Below, piece by piece: positions 57,763-64,000 of a DNA stretch of 64,000 nt. The DNA is from Oscillospiraceae bacterium (GTDB lineage Bacteria; Bacillota; Clostridia; Oscillospirales; Oscillospiraceae): NCBI GenBank assembly GCA_902778665.1, contig CACYYN010000006.1, positions 1 through 64,000 on the forward strand, given 5' to 3'. A model generated the notes under the pieces. That model saw only the letters and a list, made by a program, of their open reading frames with translations. It ran no database searches and had not been told where the DNA came from. Every line of letters begins with the position of its first letter. Within the stretch, counting starts at the first letter, position 1. A program made the translations under genes and the position numbers.

Positions 57763-58686
57763 TTATTCTGCATTCTGCGGCTCCGCCGCTTCACTCTCTT
57801 CCCGCCGAAGAGCGAGAAGATCCTGCGGCGTGAAGACATATTTTGCATCGCAGAACTGGCAGCCGACTTCTATTTCTTTTTCTTCCGAAATCATTGCATC
57901 AAGCTCGGCAGGATCCACGCAGGCAATTGCTTCCTCTGCCCGCTCCCTGCTGCAGAAGCAGCGATAATCCACCGGTTCGTGGCTCACCAAATGATATTCT
58001 ATCCCCTTCAGGACCTGAGCAAAAATTTCTTCCGTCCCGTCTTCATCCAGGATCGTGGTAAGCTGATCCATCATGAAGATGTTATCTTCCAGCTTCGTAA
58101 TCAGGCTTTCATCCGCCCCAGGCATCAGCTGCACGAGAAAGCCGCCGGCTGCTTTGATGGAGGTGTCCGTGTCCACCAGCACACCCAGCCCGCAGGCAGA
58201 GGGGATCTGCTCGCTTTCGATCAGATAGGCGGTAAAATCTTCCGCGATCTCTCCGCTGATCAGAGCAACAGAGCCCACATAGGGCTCTTTCAGGCCGATG
58301 TCCCTGCTGACGGTGAATCTTCCGTTTCTGCCCACGGCAGTGCCCACATCAAGCTTTCCGTCCGAACGAAGCGGGAGATCCACGAAAGGCTCCCCCACAT
58401 AGCCCCTGACACAGCCGGACGAATCCGACACTGCAACGACGCCCCGAATAGGTCCGTCCCCTGCGACGCGGATGGTCAATGTGCCGTTTTCCTCTTTCAT
58501 GGCATTGCCGAGCAGGGAGGCCGCACAGAGAGTTCTGCCGAGCGCCGCTGACGCGACCGGAGACGTGTTATGAATCTCTCTTGCCCGTTGGACCGTATGC
58601 TTCGCCGTGATCACAGCCATTTTCAGATATCCGTCTGCTCCGGTGGCACGGATAATCTCATCTGTATTATGAATTGATTTTTCCAT
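57763..58686 (-). CDS. hslO: Redox-regulated chaperone Hsp33
   Basis: A 307-residue Hsp33. Oxidation of its four zinc cysteines, in CFCS (about residue 240) and CQFC (about 274-277), unfolds a linker and activates it as a holdase for unfolding proteins. The N-terminal domain shows GHTVQ-like TAKHTVQRAREIHNTSPVASAALGR and GTLTIRVAGDGPIRG. Length is typical, with a slightly extended acidic C-terminus (EESEAAEPQNAE). It follows plsY by seven bases. Confidence 0.95.
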   Translation of the reverse strand: MEKSIHNTDEIIRATGADGYLKMAVITAKHTVQRAREIHNTSPVASAALGRTLCAASLLGNAMKEENGTLTIRVAGDGPIRGVVAVSDSSGCVRGYVGEPFVDLPLRSDGKLDVGTAVGRNGRFTVSRDIGLKEPYVGSVALISGEIAEDFTAYLIESEQIPSACGLGVLVDTDTSIKAAGGFLVQLMPGADESLITKLEDNIFMMDQLTTILDEDGTEEIFAQVLKGIEYHLVSHEPVDYRCFCSRERAEEAIACVDPAELDAMISEEKEIEVGCQFCDAKYVFTPQDLLALRREESEAAEPQNAE

Positions 58687-58693
58687 AGATTAC

Positions 58694-59296
58694 CTATTTT
58701 CCCTTCTTTTCATCGCCGAAATGAAAGTCTTTTTCCTCTCCTTTCATCAGACGGGAGATGTTCTCACTGTGGCGAAAGATAATAATCGATGCCGCAAGTA
58801 TAATCATGCAGAGATACCGCCAGTCCTTCACGGTGAGAAATGCTGCCGGAATTGCGGAAAACGTCGCCAGAATAGACGCAAGCGAGATCTTTCTGGAGAG
58901 GATTGCCGTGATAATAAACACAACAAGAACCGTGACCGTAATACGCCAGTCAACCATGGCGGTAATCGCCAGGCCGACAGCAACCCCTTTCCCGCCTTTG
59001 AAATGATGGTACGCCGGGAAGCAGTGACCGATCTGGCAGCCGAGGCAGGAAACAACCACGCCCCAGTCACCGGCAAGGGCTCTGCCGATCACCACGGCAA
59101 GCACGGTTTTCAGCACATCTCCCAAAAGCGTCAGCGCTCCGGCAAGCTTCCCGAAGGATCTTGCCATGTTGGTTGCTCCGGCATTACCGCTGCCCTCTTC
59201 GCGTACATCTTTCCGATACATCAGTTTACTGAGAACAATGGAAAAGCTGGCAGAACCCAGCACATAGGCTATCAAAGCGCTCAGAACGATTATCAT
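58694..59296 (-). CDS. plsY: Acyl-phosphate:glycerol-3-phosphate acyltransferase PlsY
   Basis: A 200-residue polytopic membrane enzyme that makes lysophosphatidic acid from acyl-phosphate. The three conserved motifs are present: GSGNAGATNMARSFG, GHCFPAYHHFKGGKGVA and a C-terminal segment with RHSENI. GGAGGCGACC precedes the ATG. Operon plsY-hslO on the minus strand, promoter at 59339-59367. Confidence 0.95.
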   Translation of the reverse strand: MIIVLSALIAYVLGSASFSIVLSKLMYRKDVREEGSGNAGATNMARSFGKLAGALTLLGDVLKTVLAVVIGRALAGDWGVVVSCLGCQIGHCFPAYHHFKGGKGVAVGLAITAMVDWRITVTVLVVFIITAILSRKISLASILATFSAIPAAFLTVKDWRYLCMIILAASIIIFRHSENISRLMKGEEKDFHFGDEKKGK

Positions 59297-59338
59297 GGTC
59301 GCCTCCGAAAAACAACGATACTCTCAAAATTAACCGGT

Positions 59339-59367
59339 ATCTTATCACGTAAACGCGGGTATTTCAA
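59339..59367 (-). promoter_or_regulatory. plsY promoter
   Basis: On the minus strand TTGAAA (59367-59362), 17 bases, TAAGAT (59344-59339). Confidence 0.75.
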
Positions 59368-59409
59368 CCTGCAATTTGAAAATAGTGCCTTTGTCCGTCC
59401 GCAAGACAG

Positions 59410-59438
59410 TTGACCGCAGGCCGGGAATGCTTTAAAAT
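59410..59438 (+). promoter_or_regulatory. Promoter of the uORF-rnz unit
   Basis: TTGACC (59410-59415), 17 bases, TAAAAT (59433-59438), about 20 bases before the ribosome site of the upstream ORF. Confidence 0.8.
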
Positions 59439-59467
59439 AGTGTCGTTATAAAAGAGGAGGCTCATCC

Positions 59468-59518
59468 ATGTCTGTTTCCAACTCTGTAATCTGCGGATTT
59501 CTTCCGCTTTTCCCATGA
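59468..59518 (+). CDS. 16-codon upstream ORF coupled to rnz
   Basis: A 16-residue peptide (MSVSNSVICGFLPLFP) with an excellent ribosome site, AGAGGAGG, eight bases upstream. Its stop overlaps the rnz start as ATGA, and rnz itself has no ribosome site, so rnz translation probably depends on ribosomes that finish this peptide. It could be a simple coupling device or a regulatory leader. Confidence 0.65.
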   Translation: MSVSNSVICGFLPLFP

Positions 59519-60468
59519 TTGATATCACTCTTCTCGGCACTGCCGCAACAATGCCCCTGCCGGAACGTGCGCTCACTGCCGTGCATCTGTCTTTCAGCGG
59601 TCGCTCCATCCTTTTCGATTGCGGTGAAGGCACCCAGACCGCTGCAAGAAAAGCTCATGTCAGCCTGATGAAAACAGATCTCATTGCCCTGACACATTAT
59701 CACGGTGACCACATTTTCGGCCTGCCGGGGCTGCTGCAGACCTTCGGCTGTCTGGGCAGGACTGACCCGCTTATCATCACCGGCCCGGACGGGCTGGAAG
59801 AGGCCATGCAGCCTGTTCTGCAGCTTTGCGGGTCGCTTCCGTTTTCCGTCTCTTTATTCCACCTTCCTCAAAACGGAGTATCTCTTTCCGATCTCATCCC
59901 CCACTGGGGTTCTGATTCCATGCTCATTCCTGTTCCTACACGCCACCGGGTAGAAAGTCAGGGTTATTGGTTCTCCCTTCGCCGACCGGGAAAATTTAAT
60001 CCCGCCGCTGCCGCAGAACACGGCATACCCCAGAAAAGCTGGAGCCTCCTGCAACGCGGCAACCCTGTGACGCTGGAAGACGGAACCGTCGTTCTTCCGC
60101 AGCAGATTCTGGGGCCTGACCGGAAAGGCCTGAACATCATTTTCTCCGGAGATACCGCCCCCTGCGGCACACTGGTTGAGGCTGCTTCCGGTGCGGATCT
60201 CCTGATCTGTGAAGCCACTTACGGGGACGATGAGCTGGCCTGCCAGGCAGAAAAATACGGCCACTGCACCTTTTCCCAGGCTGCACGCATGGCCGTGGAA
60301 GCCGAAGTGAAGCGTCTGTGGCTCACCCACTTTTCTCAGATTATGGAAAATCCGGAAGACTGTCTGCCTTTCGCGCAGAAAATCTTTCCGGAAGCTGTAT
60401 GCGGAACGGACGGCATGAAAATCACATTGCGATATAGTGACGATATGCCTCTTCCCCATAGGCCGTAA
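59515..60468 (+). CDS. rnz: Ribonuclease Z
   Basis: A 317-residue metallo-beta-lactamase-fold nuclease that matures tRNA 3' ends. The family start MIDITLLGTAATMPLP fixes the start codon; the metal motif is HYHGDHIFGLPGLL, followed by SGDTAPC and THFSQIME near the C-terminus, and LFDCGEGTQ near the N-terminus. Short exosite arm region at about 155-175. Its ATG overlaps the stop of the upstream ORF. The end overlaps the convergent gene 60422-61018 by 47 bases. Confidence 0.93.
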   Translation: MIDITLLGTAATMPLPERALTAVHLSFSGRSILFDCGEGTQTAARKAHVSLMKTDLIALTHYHGDHIFGLPGLLQTFGCLGRTDPLIITGPDGLEEAMQPVLQLCGSLPFSVSLFHLPQNGVSLSDLIPHWGSDSMLIPVPTRHRVESQGYWFSLRRPGKFNPAAAAEHGIPQKSWSLLQRGNPVTLEDGTVVLPQQILGPDRKGLNIIFSGDTAPCGTLVEAASGADLLICEATYGDDELACQAEKYGHCTFSQAARMAVEAEVKRLWLTHFSQIMENPEDCLPFAQKIFPEAVCGTDGMKITLRYSDDMPLPHRP

Positions 60469-61018
60469 TATGTTTCACATTGCCATTGTAGCGGGAGAAG
60501 ATCAGTTTCTTCTCCCGTTCGTTATAACTGCCGAAATCCACCCTCCCTGTCATCTGACAGGCAGCATGGATGATATTAAGCGCTGAGCAGGACAGGTTGA
60601 AAGCCTTGTCGCTGTTCAGCCTTTTCCATACATACCGCAGCGAGTCAGGATCCTGCGGCGAAAGCTTCTCTGCTGAAAAGCTTCCCTTCTCTACGATATC
60701 TCTCTCCTCTGCAAACAGAATTGCCTCGATGGCAACCCCGGCAAAAATTTGCCCGTAGCCGGTAGAGCTGTCAAACTTCCGCAGTGGGTTGCGGGTGTGT
60801 CTCTCCGGCGTATAGACATGAAAGAGCGAATAACGCAGCCAGTTCATCTTCACAACCGCATCTGCCAGCACATCTTTCAAATCAATCTGTGGGATTTCCA
60901 TCAGCAGCACTGCCTTCAGATAGGCCGGGGGCAGACAGCAGGAGGAACAGATACTGTCAATCAGGGAAGCATTTTCTTCAACAATTTTCTTCGCCCGCCC
61001 GGTGCTGTAGATCCTCAT
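60422..61018 (-). CDS. Putative lysozyme-like protein
   Basis: A 198-residue protein. The pattern LKAVLLMEIPQIDL, SSTGYGQIFAGVAIEAI and near the end FSRYNGNVKHITAYGEEAYRHY recalls the lysozyme-like fold of lytic transglycosylases and goose lysozyme (Glu in LMEI, the conserved RYNG near the end). No signal peptide is visible, so a cytoplasmic or phage-type role is possible. Start ATG 61018 with AAGGAGA; the frame continues upstream without a ribosome site. Tail-to-tail overlap with rnz of 47 bases. Confidence 0.6.
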   Translation of the reverse strand: MRIYSTGRAKKIVEENASLIDSICSSCCLPPAYLKAVLLMEIPQIDLKDVLADAVVKMNWLRYSLFHVYTPERHTRNPLRKFDSSTGYGQIFAGVAIEAILFAEERDIVEKGSFSAEKLSPQDPDSLRYVWKRLNSDKAFNLSCSALNIIHAACQMTGRVDFGSYNEREKKLIFSRYNGNVKHITAYGEEAYRHYIAM

Positions 61019-61047
61019 TGCAATCTCTCCTTCGTTTCTTTGAGAGA

Positions 61048-61076
61048 AGTATAATGCATCATCCACTGATTGACAA
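61048..61076 (-). promoter_or_regulatory. Promoter of the lysozyme-like gene
   Basis: On the minus strand TTGTCA (61076-61071), 17 bases, TATACT (61053-61048). Confidence 0.75.
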
Positions 61077-61161
61077 GATAATCCTTCTTTTCCCCATGGG
61101 CACATATCCTTTTGCTCTGCAAAGCACCGTCTGTTGTTTCACAAAATACTCCGCTCTTTTC

Positions 61162-61190
61162 TTGACAAGCCCGCCGCTTTCTGCTAAGGT
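61162..61190 (+). promoter_or_regulatory. Promoter of the secreted two-domain protein
   Basis: TTGACA (61162-61167), 17 bases, TAAGGT (61185-61190), 75 bases before the start codon. Confidence 0.7.
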
Positions 61191-61264
61191 TTTGTTATCT
61201 TCTCAGAGCGATTCCGCACAGAAAGATCGGAATATCTTTCATTGCGCGAACAGGAGGAAAAATC

Positions 61265-62920
61265 ATGAAAAAGATACGTTTCGTGACCTTATTTCTGGCA
61301 TTTATCCTGCTTTTTGGTCAGATTGCGGCTTCTGCGGGAGCTGCCTCCTTCAGCAGCTATGACAGCATCTTTTATCCTCCGGTCTATACGGCCTATCCCA
61401 CTCCCACTCCGACTCCCGCTCCGACGCCGACCCCGATCTCCGACGTGTTTCTGCGTGAACTGATTAATTCCGGCTCTCAAATTCGAGGATACAACTGGCA
61501 GAATACAACGCTTGATTCTGCAGACGGGATCACACGCCAGGTTGCTTTCTGCGATGTGACCGGGGACGGCGTCCCCGAAATGCTCACTCTGCGCACAGCA
61601 CAGGGTGGCAGCTCCCGCGCAGAGATCAGAATCGGCACATACAGCAACGGGGCTTACCGCGAGATCTACAGCTTTGATCAGCTGGATGACAGGGCCGGCA
61701 CCCACACTTACTGCTTCTTCCAGATCAAAGGTGACAGCGCCCTCTACGCTTATCTCAACGATCCCAACCCCTATAACAACGCGAAATTCTTTAAGCTCAG
61801 CTACCACTCGAACGGAACCTTTGACGGCAGATTTCTCATGGGGATGACGGTTTCCTCCTGGCAGACACAGTACACCACCACCTACGGCACCATCACGGAA
61901 TCCCAGTTCAACAGCGTCATGTCCCAGCAGCTTCTGCCCAAACTGGACAAAATAGTCTTCAGCGGCCATATGAGGCGTGACAGTGTGTTTGTAATACCCG
62001 CCGGAATTACGAACATCTCCGTCACCTATGAGCAGGCTGTTTCAGCCCTGGTTACCAAAACAAACCTCACCTCTTACTACACTGTGACAGACGGAAAATC
62101 CACCGGTACCGCTGCCCAGACTCCCCTTCCTCAGATTACCCCCATGCCTCCTCTTCCGACGGCGCAGATCATCGTCCCCCCATCTGCCGGCACTTATTAT
62201 CCGCTGCCCACACCTGCTCCCGTACCGACTGCCGCACCTCACCCTGTTGTGATATCTCCGACCCCGGTGCCTTACAGCTCCCGGAGCAGCGCTTATAAAG
62301 GTGAGCTGACGAACAGCCGCAATGCGATTGCAAAATACACCTGGCAGAACGGATATGCCTTTCTGGGGGATGATGTTTCAAAATCCCGCCCGGTTGCCAT
62401 CACTGACTTCACGGGAGACGGGCAGCCTGATCTGGGATACATTGCTTCTTCCGGGGGCAACGGTGCCATCGGCGATTCGGCTCAACTGAAAATCTGCACC
62501 TATTCCAACGGATTCCTGCAGGAGCTGTATTCCGAAAAAGAATTTGATAAGATCTCTCAGGAATTTCCCGAATACTGCATTTTCCGGATCTACGGGGATG
62601 ATTCCCTTTATCTCTATGTGTCAACCATGAATGCCTATGCCGGGAACTACTACTTCTACAGGCTTACCCGGCAGGCGAACGGTCAACTGGCGAAAAAACT
62701 GCAATACTCGGCAACCACCTCCGGTGTAGACACCTTCCAGTGCAAAAACGCCTCCGGGCAGATCACCCTGACAGAATTCTATATCGGTGTAAAGCAGTTG
62801 ACCGATCAGATCAGAGAGGTACTCCTCAGCGGCCATTTACGTGACACACTCTTTTCGATCCCGTCCTCCGCTTCCGATCTCTCGCTCACATACGACGAAG
62901 CGATCGCCAGGCTGAACTAA
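61265..62920 (+). CDS. Secreted protein with two related domains joined by Pro/Thr linkers
   Basis: A 551-residue exported protein. Signal peptide to about residue 27. A TPTPTPAPTPTP linker (about 45-58) leads to domain 1 (60-280), a Pro-rich linker (about 285-340) to domain 2 (345-551). The domains are homologous: each has an LxNSxxxIxxYxWQN start, then DVTGDGVPEM in the first and DFTGDGQPDLGY in the second (FG-GAP/VCBS-like calcium loops), FRIYGDDSLYLYV-type strand, and a C-terminal VLLSGHL(R)DTLFSIP / VFSGHMRRDSVFVIP segment. No anchor motif. AGGAGG precedes the ATG. Function unknown; adhesion or substrate binding is plausible. Confidence 0.8.
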   Translation: MKKIRFVTLFLAFILLFGQIAASAGAASFSSYDSIFYPPVYTAYPTPTPTPAPTPTPISDVFLRELINSGSQIRGYNWQNTTLDSADGITRQVAFCDVTGDGVPEMLTLRTAQGGSSRAEIRIGTYSNGAYREIYSFDQLDDRAGTHTYCFFQIKGDSALYAYLNDPNPYNNAKFFKLSYHSNGTFDGRFLMGMTVSSWQTQYTTTYGTITESQFNSVMSQQLLPKLDKIVFSGHMRRDSVFVIPAGITNISVTYEQAVSALVTKTNLTSYYTVTDGKSTGTAAQTPLPQITPMPPLPTAQIIVPPSAGTYYPLPTPAPVPTAAPHPVVISPTPVPYSSRSSAYKGELTNSRNAIAKYTWQNGYAFLGDDVSKSRPVAITDFTGDGQPDLGYIASSGGNGAIGDSAQLKICTYSNGFLQELYSEKEFDKISQEFPEYCIFRIYGDDSLYLYVSTMNAYAGNYYFYRLTRQANGQLAKKLQYSATTSGVDTFQCKNASGQITLTEFYIGVKQLTDQIREVLLSGHLRDTLFSIPSSASDLSLTYDEAIARLN

Positions 62921-62958
62921 TCCCAAAAAAGCCGGCCTGCTACCACTAAGAAGAGTAT

Positions 62959-63036
62959 AATTTGACCCTTTTGACCCTTTTGCCCCATAATTCGTGTGCA
63001 TACACAGAAGGGCGAGAGGGTCAAGAGGGTCAAATT
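62959..63036. repeat. 27-bp inverted repeat with internal TTTGACCC direct repeats
   Basis: Arm 1 (62959-62985) holds TTTGACCC twice and a related TTTTGCCC; arm 2 (63010-63036) is its complement at 24 of 27 positions, and the other three become G-U pairs in plus-strand RNA. The 24-base loop contains the smaller palindrome GTGTGCATACAC. No T-run follows, so it is not an ordinary terminator. Confidence 0.8.
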
Positions 63037-63151
63037 GAATCTGCATTCAAACCTCAGCGGAGTTTTTTTTGAAAGGCACGCTGTTTCTTCGGCACCGGAT
63101 TTTATTTTCGCCTTAGGCTGCTGAGTAGTTACGAAAAAGCATTGAAACCAC

Positions 63152-63180
63152 TTGAATAACAACGCTTTTTATGGTACACT
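63152..63180 (+). promoter_or_regulatory. Promoter of the membrane sensor gene
   Basis: TTGAAT (63152-63157), 17 bases, TACACT (63175-63180), immediately followed by a second possible -10 TATAAT. It lies 60 bases before the start codon. Confidence 0.65.
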
Positions 63181-63240
63181 ATAATATGGTTTGTTGTAGG
63201 CACTTAATTGCACATAAGATACGATAGGAAATATCAAGTC

Positions 63241-64000
63241 ATGAAAAAGACTTTAGTTATCATTTTCAACGTAATCATCATAGCTGCCTTGCTGATTTCT
63301 GTTGTTCTCTACTCCAGATTTGAAAACAACGATTCATATCGGAGACAGATAGAACACTTCGAAAGCACAATGGTCACCATGGAGAGTGTGACGGAGAATT
63401 ATCTGGAAGGCGAGCAGCAGATCTGCGACGTATGGGCGCGCTATATCAACAGTGAGAACATGACGATGGAAGAGGCGGCTGCGTTTATCCGTGCCTCTCA
63501 TGTGCTTGAGAATGCTTCGGCGCATCTGATCTCCCTCGACACCCTCACGGGACTCTCCACGCGCCCGAAACAGGGCACGTCTGATGACTATGCTGTTTCT
63601 TATGAACGGATAGCTCTCCTGGAGGACGTGAATTGGATTGATGAAATCGGGAAGTCAATCAACATAACCCGCGCTTATACCAACCCGATGAACGGCGAGC
63701 AATCACTGGCTTTCTGCAACAATGTCGCGCTATATGATCCGGAAAGCCAAACTTCCGAGGCTACGGTCCTGCTGCGAGTCATTCCCATTTCAGCACTGGA
63801 ACAGAAGTGGGTTTTCCCGCAGACAGAGCTGGTGAATGCTGAGCTGTCCATGATCGATGCTAACGGGGATTATATTCTGAAAGGATACAGCTTCAAGAAC
63901 TCCAGTTTTTTTGAGTTCTACAAATCTTATAATCCAACGGATCCTGAATCGTCGGTTAAATTGTTCGACAGGATTACTTCAGCGACAGGCTCCGTTCCAA
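63241..64000 (+). CDS. Membrane-anchored sensor protein, N-terminal part (runs off the right edge)
   Basis: The first 253 codons of an open frame without stop. It begins MKKTLVIIFNVIIIAALLIS, a single membrane helix (5-24), followed by an extracellular region with helical start (YRRQIEHFESTMVTMESV) and then a mixed fold with LISLDTLTG, DYAVSYERIA, LAFCNNVALYDP and IDANGDYILKGYSF, as in Cache-type sensor domains. The cytoplasmic output (histidine kinase, GGDEF or other) lies outside the window. The ribosome site is weak (ATAGGAAAT). Confidence 0.7.
   Translation, partial: MKKTLVIIFNVIIIAALLISVVLYSRFENNDSYRRQIEHFESTMVTMESVTENYLEGEQQICDVWARYINSENMTMEEAAAFIRASHVLENASAHLISLDTLTGLSTRPKQGTSDDYAVSYERIALLEDVNWIDEIGKSINITRAYTNPMNGEQSLAFCNNVALYDPESQTSEATVLLRVIPISALEQKWVFPQTELVNAELSMIDANGDYILKGYSFKNSSFFEFYKSYNPTDPESSVKLFDRITSATGSVP

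Larger units (their letters stand above)
62921..63240. other. Intergenic region with inverted repeat and promoter
   Basis: 320 bases without a credible gene. It contains the 27-bp inverted repeat at 62959-63036 and the promoter at 63152-63180; the rest is unstructured and AT-rich in its right half. Confidence 0.7.

Noticed and set aside
1..64000. Mobile element, prophage, rRNA or tRNA genes
   Set aside because: I found no transposase, integrase, phage structural gene, rRNA-like or tRNA-like sequence by reading; a tRNA model search would be decisive.

Overview
The window looks like a chromosomal segment of a low-to-moderate-GC Gram-positive anaerobe of the class Clostridia, probably from a gut or rumen community. 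The evidence is a SigI/RsgI pair, a PrsW-type protease, Hsp33, PlsY, secreted proteins with Clostridia-like signal peptides, strong AGGAGG ribosome sites and TTGACA/TATAAT promoters. Genus cannot be read from the sequence. I saw no rRNA, tRNA, transposase, phage gene or CRISPR array.

Layout. 1-4.8 kb: an operon on the minus strand encoding an ECF sigma factor, a small two-helix membrane protein, a multi-spanning membrane protein and a PrsW-like intramembrane protease, followed by a tandemly duplicated cassette (small membrane protein plus secreted repeat protein), one copy of which runs off the left edge. 4.8-9.3 kb: a secreted protein, a cobalt/nickel ECF transporter (cbiMN fusion, cbiQ, cbiO) and a TylF-like methyltransferase, with three copies of a dispersed palindrome. 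9.3-12.6 kb: D-aminoacylase-like amidohydrolase with an ABC permease and binding protein but no ATPase. 12.9-14.2 kb: a chimeric pseudogene made of a decayed acetolactate synthase joined to the tail of a DUF815 ATPase. 14.3-17.1 kb: sigI-rsgI and a secreted 12-residue-repeat protein; both transcription units carry the same sigma-I-like promoter.

17.2-35.7 kb is the core of interest: a molybdenum-hydroxylase locus. A Mop-type aldehyde oxidoreductase (28.1-30.8 kb) is followed by a dicluster iron-sulfur protein, a small two-CxxC protein, a methyltransferase, a C-GCAxxG-C-C-like protein and an AMP-forming ligase. Divergent from it run a MobA-ModE fusion, a histidine-phosphatase/HD fusion, XdhC, a CobW-like GTPase and a radical SAM protein, then modABC, a MoeA-like protein, a C39-like protein and a pyridoxal kinase. 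The set resembles the poorly understood neighbourhood around DVU_1551-DVU_1559 of Desulfovibrio vulgaris (recalled, not searched) and may build or use a modified cofactor or substrate of the hydroxylase.

35.6-57.6 kb is carbohydrate metabolism: an ABC exporter, a GH2 enzyme, a DMT transporter, a ribose-type sugar ABC transporter, an unassigned sugar/polyol operon (AraM-like dehydrogenase, PfkB kinase, FGGY kinase, aldo/keto reductase, GatZ-like protein), a fructokinase-like gene with rhaM, and a mixed fucI-fucU-rhaB operon. 57.7-64 kb returns to housekeeping (hslO, plsY, RNase Z with an overlapping 16-codon upstream ORF), a lysozyme-like protein, a large secreted two-domain protein, a 27-bp inverted repeat and the start of a membrane-anchored sensor.
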